Shown piece by piece: positions 4,995 to 10,508 of a stretch of 10,508 nucleotides of DNA. A program made the translations under genes and the position numbers. Source of the DNA: JBBQSN01 sp038213835 (GTDB lineage: Bacteria; Actinomycetota; Actinomycetes; Actinomycetales; CAWJMD01); assembly GCA_038213835.1 (NCBI GenBank), contig JBBQSN010000125.1, positions 1 to 10,508 of the forward strand, in the 5' to 3' direction. Position 1 is the first letter of the stretch. Each line of letters opens with the position of its first letter. The notes beneath the pieces are model-generated. The model was not told where the DNA came from. It did not search any database and was given only the letters and a program-made list of their open reading frames with translations.

Positions 4995-6828
4995 AGGGCG
5001 CGGCCAGGGCCAGGGGTCGCTCGAAGCCCGCGACGCCCTCGCGCCGGGTCGGGTCGTCGTCGAGCCGGATCCGCACCGAGCCCGCGCCACCGGTGGGGCA
5101 GCTCCACTCGCCCTCGAGGTGGACCAGGCGCACCCCGGGCTCCTCCAGCCAGCGCAGCACCTTCTCCGTCTCCTCCGGGTGGGCGGCCGGCGCCGGGCCG
5201 GGCACCGGCAGCACCACCTCGCCCTGACGGCGCAGCGCCTCGACGTACGGCATGGGGTCGGCCCCGCGCGGGCTTCGGGTGGTGCCCGCCAGCCGGCCGT
5301 ACCGGACCAGGACGACCTCCCAGCCGCCGTCCTTCGGGTGCCGGCGCGCGGCGACGAGCTCGGGCGTGGCCGCGAGCGGGGCGATCCGCTGGGTGCGGTG
5401 CGCGCCGCGGACGAACGCCGTGAGCCGGTCGCGCACCGTGGCGGCGTCCTCGTAGCGGTGCTGGTCGGACAGCGTGCGGATCCGGGCCAGCAGGGTGTCG
5501 GCGAGCTGCGAGGCGTCGCGCCGCATGGTGGCGCTCACCTGCTGCACCAGCTCGACGTAGTCCTCGCGGCCCTGCTCGCCGGTGCAGGGGGCGCCGCAGC
5601 GCCCGATCTCGGCCAGCACGCAGGCACGGGCGCCGGCGGGCGGGGTGGCCGGCAGCCGTGGCGTGCACCGCCGCAGCGGGAAGGCCTCGTGCAGGGCGGC
5701 CACCGCCTGCTCGGCGGCCGCGGTGGACCCGAACGGGCCGAGGTAGGTGGCGCCGGCGTGGACGTCGTCGCGCACCGTGCGCACGATCGACAGCCGCGGG
5801 AAGGGCTCGACGGTGAGCTTGACCCACGGCGCGCGCTCCGGGTGGCGCGAGCGCCGGTTGTAGGGCGGCTTGTGCTGGGCGATGAGCCGCAGCTCGCGCA
5901 CCTGCGCCTCGAGGGTGGTGGCGCAGACGATGGGGGTGACCGAGGTGGCGAGCTGCACCATCTCGGCCATCCGCGTGCGGGTCTCGGACGCCGTGAAGTA
6001 GCTGCGCACCCGGGTGCGCAGGTCGCTGGAGGTGCCGACGTAGAGCACCTCGCCGCCGGGGCCGTTGAAGACGTAGACGCCCGGGGCGTGCGGCACCGCC
6101 TCGGCCAGGTGCCGCTTGCGCCGCTGGGCCAGGCTGACCCGGGCGGTGAACGTGCTGAGGTCCTCCATCGAGGTGACGCCGTGGTTGCCGAGCCGGGCCA
6201 GCAGCGCGTGCAGGACGTCGACCGTGGCCCGCGCGTCGTCGAAGGCGCGGTGCGTGGGCGTGACCGACGCGCCCAGGTGCCGGGCCAGGGTGCTGAGCTT
6301 GTGGTTGCGCACCTCGTCGCGCGCCAGCGCGTACCGGGCCAGCCGGACGGTGTCGAGCACCGGGTTGCCCGGCCACGCCAGCCCGCAGCGGGCCGTGGCG
6401 GCCTTGAGGAACGACACGTCGAAGCCGGCGTTGTGCGCGACCAGGACGGTGCTGCGGGAGAACTCCAGGAAGGGGGGCAGCACCTGCTCGATCCGCGGCG
6501 CGGTGGCGACCATGGAGTCGGTGATGCCGGTGAGCGCGGCGATGAACGGCGGGATGGTGCGGCCGGGGTGCACCAGGGTGGCGAACTCGCCGACGACCTC
6601 GCCGCCGCGGACCTTGACCGCGCCCACCTCGGTGATGCCGCAGTCGGCGGGGGAGCCGCCGGTGGTCTCGAGGTCGACCACGACGAAGGTGACCTCGGAC
6701 AGCGGGGTGCCGAGGTCGTCGATCGTGCTCTGGGACCACCGGGAGGGACGCCCGGCCGCGCCGGCACCGGTGCCGCCGGCCGCCCCGGGCGCGCCGCCGG
6801 CGAGCTGCCGGGAGGCCGTCGTGGTCAT
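4993..6828 (-). CDS. DEDDh 3'-5' exonuclease fused to a UvrC-like GIY-YIG endonuclease
   Basis: A 611-residue two-nuclease protein. Residues about 46-212 form a DnaQ-like DEDDh exonuclease: D52-L-E54 (Exo I), H132-N133 with D137 (Exo II) and H193-x4-D198 (Exo III) provide all catalytic residues. Residues about 247-330 form a GIY-YIG domain resembling the N-terminus of UvrC and Cho: GVY (250-252), YVG (263-265), R271, E307 and PPYN (321-324). It continues with a UvrC-type ACVLAEIGRCGAPC segment (402-415) and a UVR-like motif (YEDAATVRDRL, 459-469). The C-terminal UvrC endonuclease and HhH domains are missing. The family is conserved in Actinobacteria (Rv2191 is the likely relative) and is presumed to act in DNA repair. 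ATG at 6828 has no ribosome binding site; TACCGT seven bases upstream suggests a leaderless mRNA. The promoter looks damage-inducible. Confidence 0.92.
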   Translation of the reverse strand: MTTTASRQLAGGAPGAAGGTGAGAAGRPSRWSQSTIDDLGTPLSEVTFVVVDLETTGGSPADCGITEVGAVKVRGGEVVGEFATLVHPGRTIPPFIAALTGITDSMVATAPRIEQVLPPFLEFSRSTVLVAHNAGFDVSFLKAATARCGLAWPGNPVLDTVRLARYALARDEVRNHKLSTLARHLGASVTPTHRAFDDARATVDVLHALLARLGNHGVTSMEDLSTFTARVSLAQRRKRHLAEAVPHAPGVYVFNGPGGEVLYVGTSSDLRTRVRSYFTASETRTRMAEMVQLATSVTPIVCATTLEAQVRELRLIAQHKPPYNRRSRHPERAPWVKLTVEPFPRLSIVRTVRDDVHAGATYLGPFGSTAAAEQAVAALHEAFPLRRCTPRLPATPPAGARACVLAEIGRCGAPCTGEQGREDYVELVQQVSATMRRDASQLADTLLARIRTLSDQHRYEDAATVRDRLTAFVRGAHRTQRIAPLAATPELVAARRHPKDGGWEVVLVRYGRLAGTTRSPRGADPMPYVEALRRQGEVVLPVPGPAPAAHPEETEKVLRWLEEPGVRLVHLEGEWSCPTGGAGSVRIRLDDDPTRREGVAGFERPLALAAP

Positions 6829-6835
6829 GGCACGG

Positions 6836-6858
6836 ACGGTACGTCCGCCCTCGGACAA
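6836..6858 (-). promoter_or_regulatory. PafBC/RecA-independent damage-type promoter of the nuclease gene
   Basis: On the minus strand, TTGTCCGAG (6858-6850), 8 bases, then TACCGT (6841-6836). The mycobacterial RecA-independent damage promoter is described as tTGTCRgtg-N8-TAN3T, recognised with the help of PafBC. Here TTGTC, two of the four following positions, the N8 spacing and TAN3T all match; R is C and the T is A. The -10 ends 7 bases before the ATG. A perfect 5-bp palindrome (GTCCG-N4-CGGAC, 6843-6856) overlaps the element. Confidence 0.6.
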
Positions 6859-6895
6859 CGGGCCGCTGCCACGCGGGGAGGCGTGCCGCGAGCCG

Positions 6896-6918
6896 GTGTC
6901 GGAGGGCGTCCCTACCGT
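6896..6918 (+). promoter_or_regulatory. PafBC/RecA-independent damage-type promoter of the four-cysteine gene
   Basis: GTGTCGGAG (6896-6904), 8 bases, then TACCGT (6913-6918). TGTCGG, the N8 spacing and TAN3T match the RecA-independent damage promoter core; the leading T is G and the T of GTG/STG is A. The predicted transcript would begin near 6926, leaving a leader of about 51 bases that includes GAGGAG at 6965-6970. It is the inverted near-copy of the nuclease promoter. Confidence 0.6.
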
Positions 6919-6976
6919 CGGTGCCAGGTCATCGCGACGGTCACCGGACCGCCGGACCCCACGTGAGGAGAACGCC

Positions 6977-7234
6977 GTGATCATCGACTGCGACACCTGC
7001 CGGGTCCGCGGCCCGGCGTGCGGCGACTGCGTGGTCACCGTGATGCTCGGCCCGATCGGCGGCCGGCGGTCCCTCGACGTCGCCGAGCAGCGGGCCGTCG
7101 GCGTCCTGGCCGCGTCCGGGTTGGTGCCGCCGCTGCGGCTGGTCCCCGGCGACGACCCCGCCCGCGACACGCCGCGACCGGGTCCGGACGCCTACGATCG
7201 GACGGGTGACGACGGAACCGCCCGCGCCGGCTGA
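6977..7234 (+). CDS. Small four-cysteine (zinc-ribbon-like) conserved hypothetical protein
   Basis: An 85-residue protein whose N-terminus holds two CxxC pairs, C5-x2-C8 and C15-x2-C18 (DCDTCRVRGPACGDC), followed by VVTVMLGPIGG, a short helix (LDVAEQRAVGVLAASG, 33-48) and VPPLRLVP. The second half is Pro/Asp-rich and probably disordered. Four cysteines in this spacing could hold zinc or an Fe-S cluster. I recall similar small proteins as uncharacterised in Actinobacteria; no function is known to me. The start is GTG at 6977 with a strong GAGGAG site six bases upstream. It is divergent from the nuclease and shares its promoter type, and its 3' end overlaps the next gene by 29 bases. Confidence 0.82.
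   Translation: MIIDCDTCRVRGPACGDCVVTVMLGPIGGRRSLDVAEQRAVGVLAASGLVPPLRLVPGDDPARDTPRPGPDAYDRTGDDGTARAG
7193..7198 (+). promoter_or_regulatory. -10 box for a leaderless transcript of the peptidase-like gene
   Basis: TACGAT fits TANNNT and ends 7 bases before the GTG at 7206. No ribosome binding site is present at that start, so a leaderless mRNA is likely. The box lies inside the coding region of the four-cysteine gene. No clear -35 box is visible. Confidence 0.5.
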
Positions 7235-8720
7235 CGGGCCGGCACCGGGCGAGCACCTGCCGGGCAGCGCCGGCCCGGCGACCGTCCCGGCCGTGTCGTC
7301 CGCGCCGGCCGCCCCGGCCGTGTCGTCCGCGCCGGCAGCCCCGGCCGCCCCGCACGAGCGGCTGCGCCGGACCCGGACCCGGCGCGCCGTCTTCGCGGCG
7401 GTCGCCGCCGCCGCGGTGGTCGCTGCGGGTGCCGTGGCGATCACGGGCGATGCCGAGCCTCCCGTGGTGCCGACCGCCTCCTCGTCGTCGTCGGACCCGG
7501 TCGCGGCACCCGTCCGCACCGACACCGGTCCGGACGCCCGTCCGGACGCCGACCGGCTCCGGCTGGAGGCGGTGGACGACCTGCTGCTGAGTCGGTCCGC
7601 CGCGCTGCTCGCGCGCAACCGGGAGGACTGGACCGCCACGGTCGACCCCGCGTCCGCCGACTTCGCCGCCCGGCAGGCGGCCGTGTTCGACAACCTGGCC
7701 GACGTCCCCTTCGACAGCGTGCGGATCGAGTACGCGGGGGAGGGGCCTGCGCTGTCGGTCCAGCGGGCCGCCGAGGTCGGCCCCGGCGCGTGGGTGGCCA
7801 GGGTCTCCTTCGTGTACCGCCTCGCCGACGCCGACGTCGCCGACATCCGCCGTGACAGCTACCTCACCTTCGTCCGGCGCGGCGACCGGTGGCTGGTGGC
7901 CGACGACGCCGACGGCGGCAAGAACATCGACCTGTGGGACCTCGGCCCCGTCGGCGTCGTGCGCGGCGAGCGCTCCCTCGTGCTCGGCACCGGCGACCGC
8001 GCGCTGCTCACCGACCTCGCCGAGCGCGCCGACCGCGCGGCGGTGGCCGTCGACGCCGTGTGGGGCACCGGGTGGCCGCGCACCGCCGTCGTGGTCGTCC
8101 CGGCCGACCAGGCCCAGATGGCCGCCCTGCTGAACCGTCCGGACGAGAACGGTCTGGACCAGATCGCCGCCGTCACCACCGGAGAGGTGGCGCAGGCGAG
8201 CGGCCCGGCCGCCGACCGGATCATCGTCAACCCGGCCGGGTTCGCCCGGCTGCACGACGTCGGACCGGACGTCGTCCTGACCCACGAGATGGTGCACGTG
8301 GCCGTGCGCGCCCGCGGTCCCGGCCAGGGCCCGCTGTGGGTGAGCGAGGGGTTCGCCGACTACGTGGCCTACGCAGGTCGCGACCTGTCCCGCCGGCAGG
8401 TCGCGGGCGACGTCCTGGACCGGGTCGAAGCAGGCACCGGACCCACCACGCTCCCCACGGACGCCGACTTCGATCCGCGCCAGGGCGACATCGCCCCCGC
8501 CTACTCCTCCTCCTGGCTGGCGATCGACCTGGTCGAGCGCACCTACGGCCGCGAGACGATGCTGGCGTTCGTCGACCTGCAGGTGGGCACCTTCACCGCC
8601 GACGGCGTCCAGGGCCGCAGCCCGGTGCCGGTCGAGGAGGCCGCGCGGTCCGTCCTCGACATCGAGCTCGCCACCTTCCAGACCGAGTGGCTCGCCTACC
8701 TGGAGGACCTCGCGGAATGA
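7206..8720 (+). CDS. Membrane-anchored HExxH metallopeptidase-like protein
   Basis: A 504-residue protein with a Pro/Ala-rich cytoplasmic N-terminus (1-50), a basic stretch (RLRRTRTRR), one membrane helix at about 61-80, and a large extracytoplasmic part. The C-terminal domain has HEMVH (360-364) and, 17 residues on, E381 in WVSEGFADY, a gluzincin zinc site (two His plus Glu; E361 catalytic), like the M1-type or peptidase MA-like families. Residues about 115-240 could be an NTF2-like or ligand-binding domain (RRGDRWLVADD). Substrate is unknown; cell envelope maintenance is a guess from topology and the pimB' neighbour. The GTG start at 7206 overlaps the four-cysteine gene by 29 bases, and no usable in-frame ATG follows before the membrane helix. 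It ends 27 bases before the mannosyltransferase gene. Confidence 0.85.
   Translation: MTTEPPAPADGPAPGEHLPGSAGPATVPAVSSAPAAPAVSSAPAAPAAPHERLRRTRTRRAVFAAVAAAAVVAAGAVAITGDAEPPVVPTASSSSSDPVAAPVRTDTGPDARPDADRLRLEAVDDLLLSRSAALLARNREDWTATVDPASADFAARQAAVFDNLADVPFDSVRIEYAGEGPALSVQRAAEVGPGAWVARVSFVYRLADADVADIRRDSYLTFVRRGDRWLVADDADGGKNIDLWDLGPVGVVRGERSLVLGTGDRALLTDLAERADRAAVAVDAVWGTGWPRTAVVVVPADQAQMAALLNRPDENGLDQIAAVTTGEVAQASGPAADRIIVNPAGFARLHDVGPDVVLTHEMVHVAVRARGPGQGPLWVSEGFADYVAYAGRDLSRRQVAGDVLDRVEAGTGPTTLPTDADFDPRQGDIAPAYSSSWLAIDLVERTYGRETMLAFVDLQVGTFTADGVQGRSPVPVEEAARSVLDIELATFQTEWLAYLEDLAE
7287..7340. repeat. Direct 27-bp duplication in the peptidase-like gene
   Basis: Two consecutive 27-base units, 7287-7313 and 7314-7340, differ at one base and encode PAVSSAPAA twice in the Pro/Ala-rich cytoplasmic tail. 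It looks like a recent in-frame slippage duplication. Confidence 0.9.
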
Positions 8721-8734
8721 GCGGGGCCTGTCAC

Positions 8735-8740
8735 TAGGGT
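8735..8740 (+). promoter_or_regulatory. -10 box for a leaderless pimB' transcript
   Basis: TAGGGT ends exactly 7 bases before the ATG at 8748, in the 27-base gap after the peptidase-like gene. No ribosome binding site precedes the ATG. Read-through from the upstream gene is also possible. Confidence 0.5.
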
Positions 8741-8747
8741 CGTCCGC

Positions 8748-9890
8748 ATGCCTGCTCCCTCGGGTCGCACCCTCGTGGTCACCAACGACTTCCCGCCGCG
8801 CACCGGCGGCATCGAGTCGTTCGTCCTGGCCATCGCCCGGCGGCTGCCCCTGGACCAGGTCGTCGTGCACACGGCCCGGCAGAAGGGCGATGCCGAGCTC
8901 GATGCCACGCTGCCCTTCCCGGTCGTGCGCGACCCGTCCCGGCTGATGGTCCCGACCCCGGCGATCACGCGCCGGGTCGCCCGCACGGCCCGCGAGCACG
9001 GCTGCGACCGGGCCTGGTTCGGCGCATCCGCCCCGCTCGGCCTGATGGCCCCCGCGCTGCGCGAGGCGGGGGTCCGGCGCACGGTGGCCACCTCGCACGG
9101 GCACGAGATCTGGTGGGCCACCGTCCCGGCCTCGCGGCCCTTCATGCGCGCCATCGGCGAGCGCAACGACGTCATCACCTACCTGGGCGACTACTGCCGC
9201 CGACGGATCGGCGCCGCCCTGACGCCGCAGGCGTACGACCGGATGGAGCAGCTCACCCCGGGCGTGGACCACACCGCGTTCCACCCGGGTGCCGGCGGCG
9301 CCGGGATCCGCGAGCGGCACGGTCTCGGCGACGCCCCCGTCGTGGTGTGCGTGTCGCGGATGGTCGCGCGCAAGGGTCAGGACGTCCTGGTGCGGGCCCT
9401 GCCCGCGATCCGGGCGCTGGTGCCCGGCACCCGGCTGCTCGTCGTGGGCGACGGCCCGCACCGACGCACGGTGGAGAAGCTGGCGGCCTCGACCGGGGTG
9501 TCCGAGCACGTCGTCTTCGCGGGCCGGGTGCCGTGGCAGCTGACCCCGGCCTACTACGACGCCGGCGACGTGTTCTGCATGCCGACCCGGACCCGGCTCG
9601 GCGGGCTCGAGCCCGAGGCGCTCGGCATCTGCTACCTCGAGGCCGCGGCCGCGGGGCTGCCCGTCGTGGCCGGCGACTCCGGCGGCGCGCCCGACGCCGT
9701 GCTCGAGGGCGAGAACGGCTTCGTCGTCGACGGCCGGTCGCCCGAGCAGGTCGCCCAGAAGGTGGCGCTGCTGCTGCGCGATCGCGACCTGGCCGAGCGG
9801 TTCGGCGTCCGCGGCAGGGAGTGGGTCACGCAGCGGTGGGGCTGGCAGGAGCAGGCGGACCGCCTCGTCCAGCTGCTGGAACCCCGCTGA
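8748..9890 (+). CDS. pimB: GT4 mannosyltransferase, PimB'-like (phosphatidylinositol monomannoside mannosyltransferase)
   Basis: A 380-residue GT-B retaining glycosyltransferase. The PimB' family adds the second mannose from GDP-mannose to acyl-PIM1 on the inner face of the membrane, an early step in PIM and lipoglycan synthesis. Visible motifs are the N-terminal NDFPPRTGGIESFV (13-26), SHGHE (116-120), GVDHTAFHP (172-180), the donor-site VSRMVARKGQD (202-212, with R204 and K209), VVGDGP (232-237) and the E-x7-E pair E290/E298 within GLEPEALGICYLEAAAAGLPVVA. Length agrees with the roughly 380-residue family. Gene order near trpD and the DEDD nuclease matches M. tuberculosis pimB' (Rv2188c). 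The acceptor is assigned from similarity and context; a related GT4 enzyme with a different acceptor cannot be excluded. It converges on the final gene. Confidence 0.87.
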   Translation: MPAPSGRTLVVTNDFPPRTGGIESFVLAIARRLPLDQVVVHTARQKGDAELDATLPFPVVRDPSRLMVPTPAITRRVARTAREHGCDRAWFGASAPLGLMAPALREAGVRRTVATSHGHEIWWATVPASRPFMRAIGERNDVITYLGDYCRRRIGAALTPQAYDRMEQLTPGVDHTAFHPGAGGAGIRERHGLGDAPVVVCVSRMVARKGQDVLVRALPAIRALVPGTRLLVVGDGPHRRTVEKLAASTGVSEHVVFAGRVPWQLTPAYYDAGDVFCMPTRTRLGGLEPEALGICYLEAAAAGLPVVAGDSGGAPDAVLEGENGFVVDGRSPEQVAQKVALLLRDRDLAERFGVRGREWVTQRWGWQEQADRLVQLLEPR

Positions 9891-9892
9891 CC

Positions 9893-9924
9893 CGGCCGAC
9901 CGGCCCGAGCGTCCCGGTCGGCCG
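9893..9924. terminator. Hairpin between convergent genes, likely bidirectional terminator
   Basis: A perfect 11-bp stem (CGGCCGACCGG at 9893-9903 pairing with 9914-9924) closes a 10-base loop, two bases after the pimB' stop and 13 bases before the stop of the convergent gene. There is no T-run on either side, which is common for GC-rich actinobacterial terminators. Position between converging stops supports termination in both directions. Confidence 0.65.
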
Positions 9925-9937
9925 CGAGCCCGCCGGC

Positions 9938-10508
9938 TCAGCCGCGCGAGACCGCCTGGACGACGGCGGCGCGCACCTCGTGGCGCTCCCAGCGCGACAC
10001 CGTCGCGGCCAGGCTCCGGGCGGTCAGCAGCAACGAGGGCAGCACCGCGAGGACCGACCACAGCGGTGACCCCAGGCGGGCGGTGATCGACAGCACGATG
10101 CCGAGCCCGGCGGTGCAGAGCACCAGCTGGGCTGAGTACGACGCCATCCGTCCGGGCGGGGCGGGCGAGTCGCGGGTCGTGCGCAGCTCGGCGCGGTGCG
10201 GGTGGGTGGTCGACCAGCGCAGGCAGCGGGCCACGACCTGGCCGCTCATGGCCACCAGCGCGGCGACCACGGCCGTGACGGTGCTCGCGGTCATCCGGCC
10301 GTCGGCCCGCGAGGCGGCGGCGAGGGTGGCGAGCACGGCGGTGAGCAGCACCACCTCGGTGAGCACCCACCCCCGTGCCACCAGCCAGGTCCGGGCGGGC
10401 ACAGGGAGGCTCTCGCGCCAGGGGGCGCCCTCGCCGTCCAGGCAGAACGCGTTCACCCCGAACAGCAACCCCGCCCCGGACGCGACGACGGCGGTGATGA
10501 GCGAGATG
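9938..10508 (-). CDS. Polytopic membrane protein, C-terminal fragment (ABC-export-permease-like?)
   Basis: The last 189 residues of a gene whose start is beyond the right edge; the frame is open to the window end. About five hydrophobic segments are visible, beginning with ISLITAVVASGAGLLFGVNAF at the edge, then around WVLTEVVLLTAVLATLAAA, TVTAVVAALVAMSGQVVA, YSAQLVLCTAGLGIVLSI and LWSVLAVLPSLLLTA. Between the first two is LDGEGAPWRESLPVPARTWLVAR, reminiscent of the cytoplasmic loop of large ABC export permeases in which LP.s precedes a helix. I cannot name the family with confidence; an ABC-2-type permease is the leading guess. It is convergent with pimB' and ends in a short basic tail (VRAAVVQAVSRG). 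Confidence 0.7.
   Translation of the reverse strand, partial: ISLITAVVASGAGLLFGVNAFCLDGEGAPWRESLPVPARTWLVARGWVLTEVVLLTAVLATLAAASRADGRMTASTVTAVVAALVAMSGQVVARCLRWSTTHPHRAELRTTRDSPAPPGRMASYSAQLVLCTAGLGIVLSITARLGSPLWSVLAVLPSLLLTARSLAATVSRWERHEVRAAVVQAVSRG

Larger units (their letters stand above)
6828..6926. repeat. Imperfect inverted repeat carrying both divergent promoters
   Basis: The minus-strand sequence 6859-6828 and the plus-strand sequence 6895-6926 align without gaps at 26 of 32 positions, with 35 bases between the arms. Identical blocks include GAGGGCG, TACCGTC and GTGCCA. Each arm holds a complete promoter-like element pointing outwards. In the nuclease arm the last base is the A of its ATG; in the other arm the same position is the predicted transcript start, 51 bases before the GTG. 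Confidence 0.85.

Noticed and set aside
4797..5090. Possible short repeat protein encoded by the tandem arrays
   Set aside because: The 10- and 11-bp periods are not multiples of three, there is no ribosome binding site, and the frame overlaps the nuclease 3' end; low-complexity chance coding.
3146..6739. Minus-strand open frame of about 1,200 codons through trpD, the RAM gene and the nuclease
   Set aside because: It crosses real genes on both strands in the wrong frames and translates the tandem repeats as low-complexity Pro/Arg/Thr sequence.
6829..6976. Classical LexA (SOS) box in the nuclease promoter
   Set aside because: No TCGAAC-N4-GTTCGA-like site was found; the visible GTCCG-N4-CGGAC palindrome does not match that consensus.
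7035..10370. Minus-strand open frame of over 1,100 codons opposite the peptidase-like and pimB' genes
   Set aside because: It is an antisense shadow of GC-rich genes: composition is Arg/Gly/His-rich, no domain is recognisable, and the plus-strand genes carry clear motifs.

Overview
The window is very GC-rich with tightly packed genes, many GTG starts and several putative leaderless transcripts, which indicates an actinobacterium. Gene order (bcc-aa3 respiratory genes, trpD, a DEDD/GIY-YIG nuclease, a pimB'-type mannosyltransferase) matches, from memory, the Mycobacterium tuberculosis stretch from about Rv2188c to Rv2196, with extra or replaced genes. A Nocardioides-like or other non-mycobacterial lineage fits the protein flavour, but this is inference; no marker fixes the genus.

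Layout. (1) 1-2796, minus strand: ctaE-qcrC-qcrA-qcrB (qcrB cut by the left edge), encoding cytochrome oxidase subunit III and the cytochrome bc1 (bcc) subunits of the respiratory supercomplex. Both qcr junctions are 4-base ATGA stop/start overlaps. (2) 2992-4496, plus strand, divergent from ctaE: a stand-alone, degenerate receiver-domain protein followed 29 bases later by trpD (tryptophan synthesis). (3) 4519-4800, minus: a stand-alone RAM (Lrp/AsnC effector-binding) domain without a helix-turn-helix. Upstream of it are two abutting tandem repeat arrays, one of 11-bp and one of 10-bp units (4858-4994). (4) 4993-6828, minus: a DEDDh exonuclease fused to a UvrC-like GIY-YIG/UVR module. (5) 6977-8720, plus, divergent from the nuclease: a small four-cysteine protein overlapping a membrane-anchored HExxH metallopeptidase-like protein. 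(6) 8748-9890, plus: a GT4 mannosyltransferase of the PimB' type. (7) 9938-10508, minus, convergent and cut by the right edge: a polytopic membrane protein. A perfect 11-bp hairpin lies between the last two genes.

The most interesting signal is in the 148-base divergent spacer 6829-6976. Both strands carry the same promoter block, a TTGTC/TGTCGG-type element, 8 bases, then TACCGT, as an inverted repeat identical at 26 of 32 positions. This spacing matches the mycobacterial RecA-independent DNA-damage promoter (tTGTCRgtg-N8-TAN3T, read by PafBC). It suggests that the nuclease and the four-cysteine protein (perhaps with the downstream peptidase) are co-induced by DNA damage. Separately, four genes have a -10-like hexamer exactly 7 bases before their start codon, the signature of leaderless transcripts.

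No tRNA, rRNA, insertion sequence, CRISPR or phage gene was seen. No gene-free stretch exceeds 300 bases; the largest gaps are 2797-2991 (ctaE/receiver), 4801-4992 (repeats) and 6829-6976 (divergent promoters).
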